Of a stretch of DNA of 28,605 bases, positions 1 to 11,370 are shown one piece after another (within the stretch, counting starts at the first letter, position 1; each line of letters opens with the position of its first letter). The notes under the pieces are model-generated. The model saw nothing but the letters and a program-made list of their open reading frames with translations. It ran no database searches and was not told where the DNA came from. The stretch covers positions 1 to 28,605 of the forward strand of contig JAIPMN010012215.1 of assembly GCA_020650975.1 (NCBI GenBank), given 5' to 3'. Source of the DNA: Apostichopus californicus. Lineage: Eukaryota > Echinodermata > Holothuroidea > Aspidochirotida > Stichopodidae. Position numbers and translations under genes: made by a program.

Positions 1-56
1 GGTGTGTTCAGTCAAGTGCATCTCGCCTCATTACATAATTCTTCTTCTCTCTTCAG

Positions 57-180
57 GAAACCACCTACAGAAACTTTTACAAGATCAAATTCAAGCCCCA
101 CGACTTCAAGCGGTTTCTTCTCAAAGACGTTGGTTTCTCCACTTGTGAAGTAATTGGGACACCAGTGAACCAGTCAAAAG
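57..180 (+). CDS. MEPCE: MEPCE exon (penultimate coding exon, internal)
   Basis: The acceptor is the AG at 55-56 after a pyrimidine-rich run (cttcttctctcttcag). The donor is AAAAG|GTATC with GT at 181-182. The exon is 124 nt, that is 41 codons plus one base, and encodes the end of the Bin3 methyltransferase domain, including the DVGF and TPVNQSKG segments. Confidence 0.85.
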
Positions 181-1464
181 GTATCAAATACTGTTGTAAA
201 TGGTTTTGTCTTTATAGGGCAGAGGAGGAGGGTTTAATCCCTCAATTGGAGCACTGAACATATAAATCTCTTTGTGAATGGCAAGAGTCCAGTTTGGTAA
301 ATGTAAATACTACATCTAATTGTAGTACGTTGTCCTAGGTTGTTATATAAAATATTGCCAAAAGAATACCGGCCGGTATTTGGATGTTGTCCTCAAATGT
401 GTTGGTGTAGTTATAAACAAAATATGTTGAATTTTCAAAAGCTTCACGGAAGATCTAATAGATGTAGTACTTTCTGGTATTCAAAATATTGCCAAAAGAA
501 TACCGGCCGGTTTTTGGATGTTGTCCTCAAATGAGTTGGTGTAGTTGTAAACAAAATATGTTGAATTTTCAAAAGCTTCACGGAAGATCTAATAGATGTA
601 GTACTTTCTGGTGCTGATAAAAAGTACTGATCATTTTCATGGTACACACACCAGTGTCAGCTGAATGATGAGAGCTGATCTCCACAAGAAAATTAGGTAA
701 AGGATTGTAAGGAGTGAAAGGGTGAAACAAAGCAGCTCTTAGTTTATCTATGCTAAATGATACCTCTCATGTACAGTACCTCTATCATCCAAGTGTTGAC
801 TCTATGTTCAAATGACCTCACGTCAGTCACCGTACAGCATTAACCTTACTATCTACTATCATACTTTTTAAGTTATGCTTTGTTGAAATTAATGACATTG
901 CACAATCCTTTGTTGTAGCAAGGGTTACAGACTGGAGGATAAATGTTGGGGAAATCTTCATTCTCAGGGCATTGAGAGCAGTTAGTGTGGTTTACTGTTC
1001 CATCATACTTCAAAGTGATAATATAAAGTAATATTCACTATGTGGAAACTCAAGCCAAAGCAATGTTGTTAATAGATATCAGTGACAGGAAGCATGTTGT
1101 TATTATTGCATTACTTATCCTTGTGGTATATAAATTTCTGATATTCTTCCTTTCAAGTTTCATGCTGTTATTGATATGAATATGAATATGATATGAATTG
1201 TTATGAATTATGTGATACATCTCTACTTGCGATTTAGACATGTCGACCGTTTATGTTAACTTTCTTTTTCTTGCAGGCTTTAGAAGACAACTGCTGATGT
1301 TTAAGAAGCTGAACCGAAGACCAGCAGAAGTTCAGATCGCTCAGAGTATAGAGTTAAATCATAAGGACTCCTCAAGCCAATCTTCCTTGGAAAGTAGTAA
1401 CCCTCCAGCAAGCTTACACTGTCTAGAACACAAGGATGCTACAAAACGGAAAGACCAACCCTAA
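57..1464 (+). CDS. MEPCE: MEPCE-like 7SK snRNA methylphosphate capping enzyme, C-terminal part (2 exons, 5' partial)
   Basis: Two exons, 57-180 and 1277-1464, join in phase (one base of a Gly codon before the intron, two after) and give an open frame of about 103 residues ending in TAA at 1462-1464. The peptide reads TTYRNFYKIKFKP, then KDVGFSTCEVIGTPVNQSKG, then FRRQLLMFKKL across the junction. This matches the end of the Bin3-type methyltransferase domain of MEPCE (family pattern YKNYY.I.LKP, DVGFSSYE, TP.N.SKGF.R..Y.F.K). The family adds a methyl group to the gamma-phosphate of the 5' end of 7SK snRNA in the nucleus and stays in the 7SK snRNP that restrains P-TEFb. The S-adenosylmethionine-binding core must lie left of the window. 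After the domain comes a serine- and lysine-rich tail of about 48 residues that I do not recognise as conserved. BCDIN3D is a less likely relative because the SKGF.R ending is MEPCE-like. Family assignment is from memory of the family, not from a search. Confidence 0.85.
181..1276 (+). other. MEPCE last intron, with a 134-bp tandem duplication
   Basis: This intron starts GTATCAAATA and ends TTTCTTGCAG. It contains the two-copy 134-bp repeat at 351-618. I see no other coding segment in it; short open frames here have no recognisable product. Confidence 0.75.
351..618 (+). repeat. 134-bp tandem duplication, two copies
   Basis: The segment starting aatattgccaaaagaatacc at 351 recurs at 485 with only a few substitutions, running through the shared agatgtagtactttctggt at the end of each copy. 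The copies are 351-484 and 485-618. Short frames across it on both strands are a by-product of the duplication. Confidence 0.9.
1277..1464 (+). CDS. MEPCE: MEPCE last coding exon
   Basis: The acceptor is ttctttttcttgcag ending at 1276. The exon opens by completing the Gly codon and reads FRRQLLMFKKLNRR, the terminal strand of the methyltransferase fold, followed by a polar Ser/Lys/His-rich tail ending KRKDQP and a TAA stop. The ATG at 1240 lies in the intron and is not the start. Confidence 0.85.
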
Positions 1465-1751
1465 AGAAGACAAAACCAACTGTGACAAGATTGATTCACA
1501 GTCCTGCATCTAAAAGCCATTCACTTTGCTGTATGTTAACACTGCCAGTAGAACTCAGCCAGTAAGAAGTCACCGTTGGTAAATACAGTGTGAGGACTTA
1601 CTCGTTAAATAAGTGAAGAAAGAAACTGAAGTTAAAATCAGAATTGTTTCCAGACTTGATATGTGTGATCAACAAAGTGAGACAGTATGTTGCAGAATAC
1701 TTAGACTTAATGGAAATCTGAGGTAGAACAGCCTCAGTGAAATTAAAGAGC

Positions 1752-1757
1752 AATAAA
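1752..1757 (+). terminator. Candidate poly(A) signal of MEPCE
   Basis: AATAAA lies 288 nt after the MEPCE stop codon, and a second AATAAA is at 1776-1781. The distance is normal for a 3' UTR. The site of cleavage is not visible, so either hexamer could be the one used. Confidence 0.45.
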
Positions 1758-1781
1758 TGCCAAATCAAACAAACAAATAAA

Positions 1782-2173
1782 CAAGTAAACAAACAATACA
1801 AGGTAGTGGAAAGCAATGCATTGAGAGTGAGTCCTTCCATTAAAGTTATACAATCATTGTAGCAAAGGGACTGAAAATTTACATTTGTATGTGTAAGCAT
1901 TCAATGAGATTGCTCCATTTAGAATGATTGCTCCTTTTAAGAAAGTGTATAACTTTGTGCTTGTGAAAACCACTTGTTTCCTCTTGATTTTGGGTTACAG
2001 TTCAAGTTAACTTTTCTGATAATTCATGAGGACTGTATTTTCATCACTGAGAAGTTATAGACATAAAACAAGTTCCATATGCAGTGGAAGCCGACAAGAA
2101 TTAGATTCTCAACAATAACATAAATTTAATCTGCTGTGTTTGATCAATAATCCTGCAATAATAATGGTAGTTC
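1782..2173. other. Intergenic, no gene seen
   Basis: AT-rich sequence between the MEPCE 3' UTR and the first MITE. I found no splice-bounded coding segment or recognisable repeat. Confidence 0.5.
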
Positions 2174-2809
2174 TCAAAGCAGCATTTTGCATTTTGTCGC
2201 CGTTTTCCAATTTTTTGACAAGTCCATCGAGTTTTTTACATACATCAATCACAAAACAGCAAACTAAGATATTAGCCAAGTTTTTTCCCTGCCAAAAGCG
2301 TAACTTGGCGAGTCACTAAGGACATTTGCAGATAATGAGGAAAGTGTCCTCCGACAAAGTACACATTTAATATTAATCGCATACAGTTCCCCCAACCCAC
2401 TAGTTTGAATCCAACCAATCAGAGATGCAGGTTTAGTTATAAGCCGTTGCTAAAAATAGATTGAAAACGTCCAGTTGGTAACTTGGTACAACCAGCGAGC
2501 TGGTACTCTAACAGCTCCCTGGTACAACTGCCATAGACAATCTACAAAAATCAAGCATGGTGTTGCATTACGTATTGGTCAATGACGTTCGTAGCTTTCA
2601 ATATTCATATTATGGGCGAGGTTTATTTGGATCCCAACGGAAAATATCTTCCAGAAAAAACAAAGTTGAAAGTTGTAAATTTTTTGACTTTTATGCCACC
2701 ATTTGAAGTAAGATTTGAATAGATAAGCTAGTTATGTATGTCGTTATGGCATCGTGGAATCAGTGAGGTTGAGAAAAACCATAGAAAAGGACGCAAAATG
2801 CTGCTTTAA
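2174..2809. mobile_element. MITE-like element, ends AAAGCAGCATTTTGC, TTAA-type flanks
   Basis: The left end reads tcAAAGCAGCATTTTGC, and the reverse complement of the right end reads ttAAAGCAGCATTTTGC, giving 15 identical bases and weaker similarity beyond (cattttg against gtccttt). The right flank is TTAA and the left is TCAA, as expected for a decayed TTAA target duplication. The 636-bp interior has no transposase-like frame, so this would be a non-autonomous element. Confidence 0.6.
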
Positions 2810-3020
2810 GTTGCTTCTGCATTGCTGAGATGTTTGACCCTAAAAGGCTTCATATCGCACAATTAAAGGTAGAGTCTGGCCGTTTGATTTCAATTTCACA
2901 CAATGATTATCATAATTTGTATTTTCACTGTGGCATTACAGAAAGATTGTTCTACACTGCTTTGATTGCAAACTATAAAGCTTGTTGTATTTCATGGTTC
3001 CCTAATGTCCTTTACATAAC

Positions 3021-3414
3021 CGAACAGTGATATTGTGTTATGGTTTCCCCTTACCGAACAGTGATAGTGTGTTACGGTCCCCTTAACCGAACAGTGATAG
3101 TGTGTTACGGTCCCCTTAACCCAACAGTGATAGTGTGTTACGGTCCCATTAACCAAACAGTGATAGCGTGTTATGGTCCCCTTAACCGAACAGTGATAGC
3201 GTGTTACGGTCCCCTTAACCGAACGGTGATAGTGTGTTACGGTCCCCTTAGCCGAACAGTGATAGCGTGTTACAGTCCCCTTAACCAAACGGTGATAGCG
3301 TGTTACGGTCCCCTTAGCCGAACAGTGATAGTGTGTTACGGTCCCCTTAACCTAACAGTGATAGTGTGTTACGGTCCCCTTAGCCGAACAGTGATAGTGT
3401 GTTACGGTCCCCTT
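3021..3414. repeat. 33-bp minisatellite, 12 units
   Basis: The unit beginning cgaacagtgatagtgtgtta and ending ggtcccctta(a)c repeats 12 times at 3021, 3055, 3088, 3121, 3154, 3187, 3220, 3253, 3286, 3319, 3352 and 3385. The first unit is 34 bp and the rest are 33 bp. Because 33 is a multiple of three, one frame on each strand stays open: + strand units read RTVIVCYGPLN and - strand units read VKGTVTRYHCS. No start context, splice site or homology supports translation. Confidence 0.95.
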
Positions 3415-4870
3415 TGGTGGCTGCTGAGTGAAGATATCTCATGATTGTTGATAATTTATCAGAATTGATGGTGACTGTAGAACTCCTTGCTGAAGGCAAA
3501 AAGAATTTATGTGATAGCATTTTGTACTAATTTTTGCTTAAGGTCAACAGAAGGCAAATTCTGCCAATTTTGTAACCCATGCTAACTTTTCAAATGAAAG
3601 CTTGGATGAATTTCACATTTAGTACCTGTCCATCCACATTTGTACAAGAACCCCTGTTTTCATTCTGTGAAAATGAAGGGTATCTTTATATGAAGTCTTA
3701 AGATAACTCCAAACTCAAAAGCTTGAGTGAACTTGAGACTTGATATGTAGGGTCACATTAGTGCAAAATTTTATCGATCCCTTCTTCAGTGGAACCAGAT
3801 TTAAAATTCAGCCCTGAATAAAGAGAGCAAGGGATAATTTGTGGTATAGCAAAGTGCTTCACAAGATGGTCGACATGCTACACAAACGAAAAGATACATA
3901 TCAAATTAACTTTGTAAATTAGAACATGGAACAATAAGAAAACAATCGCAGCTGGCATTCTGCATAAAACCCCATCACTTTCTTTAAAATCGTATATAAA
4001 CAGATATATCTCATGTTGACATTCAAATTAGAATAAAAAAACCCAACATAATACATGCATAGAGTATAGCACCTTGTACACGCACTTGTTCAGAATGACC
4101 TTTAAACAGACAAATAGACAACAAATAGGGTCATAGGTCAACTACTGTATGAGTCTGACTCGGTAGCGAATCAAAGACACGACTACTGCCACATGTTAGT
4201 GATGTTGTTAGCTTTGCTTGGTACTAAAGCAATTCTCTACCATGTTTGACTACAGGTGCTTACGAAGACTTTTGATCAGGTATGATATTAGATGCCGTCC
4301 CTGTTTTTTATTTTACCAAGATTTTATTTATTTTATTATTTAGGATGAAACAAATGTGCCATAGCGTATGGTCTGTTCGTTTAATGAGAATATCATTTAA
4401 TTAACGGAAATAGTAATTACCTGTAAAGTCTCATTCCTGATGCTACTTGGAAGGCATTATATTATTTTATATTACAAAACCACCGATTGAAGGAGATGTT
4501 TTGTTTTTGTCCCTTGTGCATATTTAAACCATACATTCCACTATCTCAGGAGCACACGTGGGATGAATTTATGTTCAGTTATGATGAAGATTTGGCAAGG
4601 TTTTGTCCGTGATTACCATATGATGGATGTAATATTCGTTATATGGTATTATACAACACCTAATTGTATTCTGGTCATTTGATTGGTCAATTGCTCGTTG
4701 ATTGCATGCAAAATCCGCTCTATTGCACGCTATGAAATAGAACCGTGCGTTATACTTTTTTGATAGCACTTTTTTCAATGGTAAGAGAGCAGAGAAACCT
4801 GTCTGTACGAAACAATCTGTTGCATGAGTGCATTTTACATCCAATTATATCCAACTTGAATTTGAAGGTG
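3415..4870. other. Intergenic, no gene seen
   Basis: AT-rich DNA without recognisable coding exons on either strand. The short frames near 4575-4956 are the left flank and arm of the palindrome. Confidence 0.5.
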
Positions 4871-4880
4871 TTGTATAAAA

Positions 4881-5045
4881 CAAATAATGAATGGTTTCCA
4901 TTCGTGCAATAGTGCAAATATTTCATTTGTTGAAAGATGTAATTTGTTCCATTCAACTAGGCTGCGCCTCGTTGAATGGAACATTCTATCTTTCAACTCA
5001 TGAAATATTTGCACTATTGCACGAATGGAAACCATTCATTATTTG
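4881..5045. repeat. Large near-perfect palindrome (77- and 75-nt arms)
   Basis: The left arm is 4881-4957 and the right arm 4971-5045, with a 13-nt GC-rich loop (taggctgcgcctc). The arms match outward from GTTCCATTCAAC/GTTGAATGGAAC at the loop to CAAATAATGAATGG/CCATTCATTATTTG at the ends, with only a few mismatches and small indels. Outside the arms the match fades (ttgtataaaa against tataatatac). It may be a foldback or MITE-type repeat; it has no coding content. Confidence 0.9.
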
Positions 5046-5055
5046 TATAATATAC

Positions 5056-6204
5056 CACTAAAATATAACACTGTTGGTCATATCATTGGTTGTTATGTTA
5101 TTAATTCCACCAGGCAGTTCATCAACAAACAATGATTCTAAAGAAGAATGTTTATTGATTGACAGATTATGCAAATTTTTACATCCTAAAGGGTTTAGAT
5201 TTTTTCCATAAAGAAACCATTTTACAAATTGATATTTAAAAAAAATGATATTACTGTAGGAAAGCATAACTATTCTTGAAAATGGAAAGTTGCATGGATT
5301 TCAATTAACATGTAGCTGTGATTGCCGCACTGTAGGAATTAAAGGAATTAATACTTCATTTGTTAATCTCTGATATCCCAGTATTTGAATCACCTTGTGA
5401 ATTGCTAAAATTACCAAGAGAAGAAACTTCAGAATTGTGCAAGTAACATAACTCAATTCTTGTGTGTTGCCTAGTACCAACTACAGTTACAATGTCCCTG
5501 TTAAAAGAGTAGAATTGCATATATCTCATTTTAATGCGGTATTGTGTTATTGCTGACAGTTTGGGGTGCATGTGGATGCCTGATTTTTATTGACTCTAAA
5601 CTAAGACGTAAGTTGAATGAAAATACCAAGTTGTGCTTTTACGTTGTTCTATCGAAAGAGCATTAGGGATGCTTCACAAACACTTTATATCTTTTATCAC
5701 CTAACCTTTAGGGAGCAAAAAGCGAAACTTGTGGGAATTAGGAAGAGAGGGCAGCATATAATGTTTTATAGCACATCAATAAAACAAATGGTAGCATTAT
5801 TTATTCAGCTTCTGATTTACAATACATGATTCTACTAGGACATAAAGTTGACTTTGAATGTAAGAGTGGGATGGAGGTAGTGAGTGCTTTTTGTCTTATC
5901 ATTCATTTTGGTATTTTGCTCTGGAGCCAAACAGAAGATGTGAAAAGATGTGTCAGGTTTATTAGTTTCCTCTCAGTGTAAGTCAATTATCAAATGTCTC
6001 CGCTGAAATTGCTGTATTCCCACTCTCAGCTTAATGGTTTAGTATATCACACCATGCTGTCTGTGAACATTGAAACCATGTTCGCAAAACTGTCTGTCTG
6101 TGATACTCTAACTTGGTTAAAAATAAAAAGGTGCAGTTTCACAATCCATTTAAACTTGAAGCATCATTGCATTATAATTTACAAGTCAAACGCAAGATGA
6201 CATT
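5056..6204. other. Intergenic, no gene seen
   Basis: AT-rich sequence with only short frames lacking recognisable domains or splice context. Confidence 0.5.
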
Positions 6205-6540
6205 GTGGCACTCAGGGGGGGTAGGAAGCTTCCAAAAAGTGGGGGGGGGCACAACATGAGAGGGGCGCTTTCTCATTCCACATGCACCACTCGTTATGCT
6301 ATAAGCCGATACACACCGGCCATATCTCTTAAATATATATGATGTGTTAGTATGCTATCAATAATATTATGGTGCACGTGAATAATTAAAATAAAATATT
6401 AAAATTAACAAAGGCTTAAGATATCCAAAAGACAGTTCTACATCAACAGGACACATTTTATTTGGCTGTAGGGCACATTTGCTATTTTGGAAAAAAGTGG
6501 GGGGGGGGGCGTACCCGGCTCCTACCCCCCTGGTGTCACT
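6205..6540. mobile_element. hAT-like MITE with 8-bp target duplication
   Basis: The element is 6213-6532 (320 bp). The left end is CAGGGGGGGTAGGAAGC; the reverse complement of the right end is CAGGGGGGTAGGAGCC. Just inside both ends a ccaaaaagtggggggg-like run also recurs. The flanks are GTGGCACT (6205-6212) and GTGTCACT (6533-6540), an 8-bp duplication with one mismatch. An 8-bp duplication and CAGGGG termini are typical of the hAT superfamily. There is no transposase frame, so it is non-autonomous. Confidence 0.8.
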
Positions 6541-7199
6541 TACACTTATACAAAAATGGATGGATAAATTAATCACAAAGCAGACCTACAGTAGTGAACA
6601 CATTCTTCTTGTTTTGAAAGAAGACAACCTTCTCCTGATTTGGTTTCAAATAGGCGGTAGCTAGTCTGCTAAATAAAGTACAAAATTGCCTAACACAAGC
6701 AAAGAGATGACATTTTTGCATATTCAACATTAATGATATGTGGAACATCATGCCTGTTTACATTTCACATTAAAAACATCTTAAAAATCACTCACAAAGA
6801 TATAATTGACCAATTATTCATATTTATGGATGTATTGCAACATAAGGGAAAAACAAGTGCTAGTGTTTATTTTTTTCATTGTATACTCTAGCTGATGTTG
6901 GCTGAAATATTTAAAGCATTTCCTAAAGGGGTATTTTGTTTATTTAATAGTTGTTTGCAAGAAATGCGCCTCTTTCAAATATGTAAAGCCTTTTTTTCCT
7001 AAATCCTGATGTAATCAAATATCAAAAATAGTGTTGGCTATAATAATGCGAGAAATCAGTCCATAATACAAAATGTGAACAACTACGTAATGTTAGCTAG
7101 CAAGGGGTCTTTTAAACCCAGCAGAAGATTTGTACATATTGTTAATTCTCTCTGCTTTCTGGGAAATTTCATCGGCAAGAAAATATTGATGCTGCTCTA
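6541..7199. other. Intergenic, no gene seen
   Basis: AT-rich DNA with no recognisable exons or repeats. Confidence 0.5.
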
Positions 7200-7441
7200 A
7201 AATTTGGTTTGTTGAAGCAAGCAATTTTCTTTGAATAAGCGGAGCTGTGCCTTGTGATAATCCCTTTCCTGGGCAGCTTAAATTTTGGTTTGTTGAAGCA
7301 GCAATTTTCTTTGAAAAAGCGTAGCTTTGATAATCCCTTTTCTGGGCAGCTTATTAACTTTAATTTTGCTTTTTTGAGGCAGCAATTTGCTTTGAATAAG
7401 CGGAGCTTTGCCATGTCATAATCCCTTTCCTGGGCAGCTTA
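7200..7441. repeat. About 80-bp degenerate tandem repeat, three copies
   Basis: Three units begin aatttggtttgttgaag (about 7200), aattttggtttgttgaag (about 7281) and taattttgcttttttgagg (about 7361). Each runs through a gcaattttctttgaataagc-like block and ends at ccttt(c/t)ctgggcagctta. The copies differ by small indels. The - strand frame across them is a repeat artefact. Confidence 0.85.
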
Positions 7442-10400
7442 TAAGCTTTACATCTCAATATTCATTTCAGATAAGAGCGAAACATTTGTTGATGTTCACT
7501 AGGGCCGGATGTGATTATTAGCAATGTAGCAAAAAGTGAATTGGATGGAACAGTAAATTAATAAAAGAAATGTGGCTACCTTTGAGTGGCAAATACCAGG
7601 AAGATATCCAACTTTTTTCAAATGCTGTCAGATTTTGATAAGCTCTGGATACCTTTGGTAAACATGGCATGAATTTCCGAAGTGGTGTTTAACTTTTCTA
7701 CTGCATCAATACCAAGCAGTGTTTGTTATTGGTATTAAACTGCGGTTGCCTATATTTACAAAATGCAGCTGATGTACTAAGCGTTCCGATTTGAATCATA
7801 TTGAAATTGGAAATTATTATTGTAATTTGATGTACGTACCATGCATCTGACTCTGAAATGTTTACTCTAAGCATACTACTACCACTTCAGTGGTTTGCAT
7901 TCTCTTTGAGAATTGCCATGACGTACCCAGTAGTACCATCATTTACCTGTACTACAAGCATTGAAAGGGATAATAACAAAGTTTTGACATTTGAAAACAA
8001 AATTTATAATACAGAGTAACACATTGATCTAAATCATACCTTAAAACCTTGTTCCATCATTGAGATAATAATATTGCAGTTTATTTTTAATAGTGCAATA
8101 TTCTGTAATGTTATACAAGGACTAGACCAACACAGTTGTTGTTGTTTTTCAACCAAAAGTGAAATGATTAGATAACCATGGAAACAAAGTCTAACTGTGG
8201 GAAGGGATGTCTTTTTGTGATGGTGAGGTGTGACCACCTCCATGGTGTGACCAAGTGACTTAATAAAACATTAAATATTGATTTTCAGTTGCAGGAGTTG
8301 GGTCCTGATATATAGTCACTGAAAAAAGTGGTTTGTGACATCACAAGTTCTTACTCAATGTATTTTTCCAATTTTTAATGAATAAATTTCAAGAATCTTA
8401 TGTGTTCCTTTTCATTTGCTATGCATTATATCTGTTTTGAGTTTTACACTTGGTTATCCTTTTTTCTTATAAAATTGGTATGATTTATTGAAATATGCAT
8501 TGCCAGGGGTAAGGAGAGTCTTGTTAATATTGTACTCATATTTACTGACTGTCTCTGGAGTAACATCTCATTTTGTTTGCCTAAGTTGATTCTTTGAGGA
8601 TTACTTGGCGGTATGAGATGAAGGTACAAATCTGATATTAAATACAATTGTCCCTTTACATTGCAATGATTTGTTGGTAATATTTTGCTGTGAGATTCGA
8701 CTAATAATTAGAAGTATGTCTCTCTTGTAAGAAATTAAGGAAGTTCATGTGAAGTAATATAGAAATCCATTCCTCTATGCTCAAAAGATCAGTTAAGAAG
8801 GAACATACTGTTTTATTTTTTGGAATGTATTCCTCTGCAAAATTCATGTTTCCATTCTGTATAACTTAGCAGAGCAAACCAGAAAGCTTAGTGATTCTGT
8901 GCCAAATTTTGTATGAAAACATTCAACAGTAATACTGGAAACAAGCTTTCTAAGTGTTTCTAAGAACAGTCACCCAATATATAGCCTTAATTGGCACAAA
9001 ACCAAACAACGTAACTGATCCACTCTCAGTCCCCTTACACTGAGACTCACTGTATGACAATGTTACAGTAAATGTGCATCACAAGTCCCTTGGAGAATAA
9101 AGGATTCACAGGTCTGAATTTGCTATCTTGTTTAATGGGATTTTATATGATTTTTGGGCAGTCAATGGCTTGGAATTATTTGGATTTGGTCAATTGGGTC
9201 AATTGGACCAAAATATAGTGAAACCAGGAAACGAAAACGTTTCAGTGGTTCCGATACCTAATGATATTTGTGGTGTACATTGATTGTCATTGATTCAACT
9301 TGTGTTTGAGATATCATGTTCACAAGCTGTTCTGATGATTTCCCATTATGCACCATCCACTCTTGAATATTAATGAGGTACACTTGTTGTTTTGCAAAGA
9401 ACATGTACTTACTATGTAGTTACATCACCATACCAAATATGAACTATATAGGACATACGGTTGAAGAGACATTGACATTTAAAGAATTACAAGTTAAGGC
9501 CCGCCCGCTCATTAATATTCACGAGATGGGAACCACAAACAGTTGGAAACACCTACACATCATTGGGCATCTACCTACCAAGTATAACATTGATTCAACT
9601 TGTGGTTGTTGAGATATATTTTAAAAGCTATTTGTCACATACACACATGCTAACATAATAATTATTGCAAAAGTTACTGAGCCTTCGGACATCGTAACCA
9701 AAACGTTACCCAAGTTTGTGTGAAATGAGTCAGATTAACATGACCGTTGTACGTCAGTGTCCGTTAACATAATCTAAACTTGCACATATGATGTCATCAC
9801 AGCTGATGGTGTGAACTTTACAATGGACAGAATGTTGTACATTAAAAATATAACATAAACACTGTGATGTTTATCTGCAAAAATAGAATATTTATTGTAT
9901 TATTGCTGTTTAACAAACATGTTAAATACAGACTGTGGCAAGACATAGCTGGACCAAAGATAATCATAACAGTCAAAAGTATCAGTTATTGTTAAATGAG
10001 GCAATAAATTACTATTTCTCATTGCAATATTCTTCCAACTGATCAAATACAGTAGAATAACCTTGTTTGCTAACAAAATCCTAATAAAAAGAAGCACAGT
10101 TTTATATTTTACTAACTCAATTCCTTCTGAACATTACGAGTAAATTTATATTTTCAAAATATTTACATGGCAATGACATTCAACTTATGAGAATAATAAG
10201 TTGTTTCAAGGGTATGCAGTATTTGCAGTACATTTATTACCTATGGATATATTGTTGTCTTTACTCTTGTAACAATGAAGTGATTTTGAAATGGAAACAT
10301 GTCATTCCAATTTGACATTGATGACTCAATAACCAAGTTGTGGATTAAAGACAGTACCCAACTACCCATACCACCCATGATAGTACAAGATGGCTTAAAT

Positions 10401-11226
10401 AAGGCAGAAATACAAGCTGTCATCAATAATTACTGAAATAAAGAGTGCCATATATTACTGTGATATTTCAAACTAAGTCTGCTGAGTTTGATACAGAATA
10501 GTGTAACTGGATGAAGATGCAAATGTTTGTGTCAAAGTTTAGAATGGTTTGCACCCCCCTTCCACCCCCCCCCCCAAAAAAACCAAACTTTGTCCTGTAC
10601 TATGGTAACTGCATTAAGCTACTGTAACTTGAATGGTTATAACCTAGCATCCTTAGTACAGTATTTCAGTCCGTTTGATTCTAAAATACTGAACATACCA
10701 GATCTAAATTTTATTTAACCAACCAAATACTAAACACACCACAACTAATTATGAGTAATTAATATGGTTTGCCACTAGACCTAGTCATGACAACTACAGT
10801 ACCAGGAGTGATGACCAAGCTGAAATTAATACTAAGAAAGGCTTTTCTTTTCCCAAAATCTGTCATGTAAATGAAACCCTGCAGGAATTTGCCAATTTGG
10901 GCCATCACTGATAAACTATCAAGAATTTTTTTTTTCAGCAACTATCAGATTATTATAAGAGAAAGGTTTAAAACATGATGACTTTTAAGTTAGCATGTCA
11001 AATTGTGTGAGTTAAAGTTACATCCAAAAATATTGTCCCTGATATATTGTATAAAGTCAATGTGAAAGTTCTTAACAAAGAATAAAAACATAAAATATAA
11101 AAAAATAATACAGAAGAAGAAGAACAAGGAGAAGAAAACCATGCAAGAAGAGATTAAGTGAAGAAAGTAAGAAGACCAAAACACTGCTGGAAGATGCAAC
11201 AAGTCTTACCCAGATAGAGGACTTTC
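7442..11226. other. Intergenic, no gene seen
   Basis: About 3.8 kb of AT-rich DNA. I see a 17-bp direct repeat (cattgattcaacttgtg) at 9288-9304 and 9588-9604 and a poly-C run near 10546-10575. I found no splice-bounded coding segment on either strand. Confidence 0.45.
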
Positions 11227-11370
11227 ACAGACTTGGCTACTTGCCTTATAAGGAAATTCAAAGGCAATATTCAACTAACCAATTTTGCTACTCTATTGTA
11301 TGCACATTTCTTCCACACATCTGAAGGGAGCTGACACAGACTTGGCTACTGTACTTGCCTTATAAGGAAA
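11227..11370. repeat. Two copies of a 40-bp block abutting a MITE
   Basis: The block cacagacttggctact...tgccttataaggaaatt occurs at about 11227-11266 and 11337-11374. The second copy carries a 5-bp insertion (gtact) and runs straight into the TTAA end of the MITE at 11371. Confidence 0.75.

Noticed and set aside
3040..3444. A 134-residue repeat protein
   Set aside because: It is explained by a 33-bp minisatellite whose unit length is a multiple of three; no promoter, splice or homology support.
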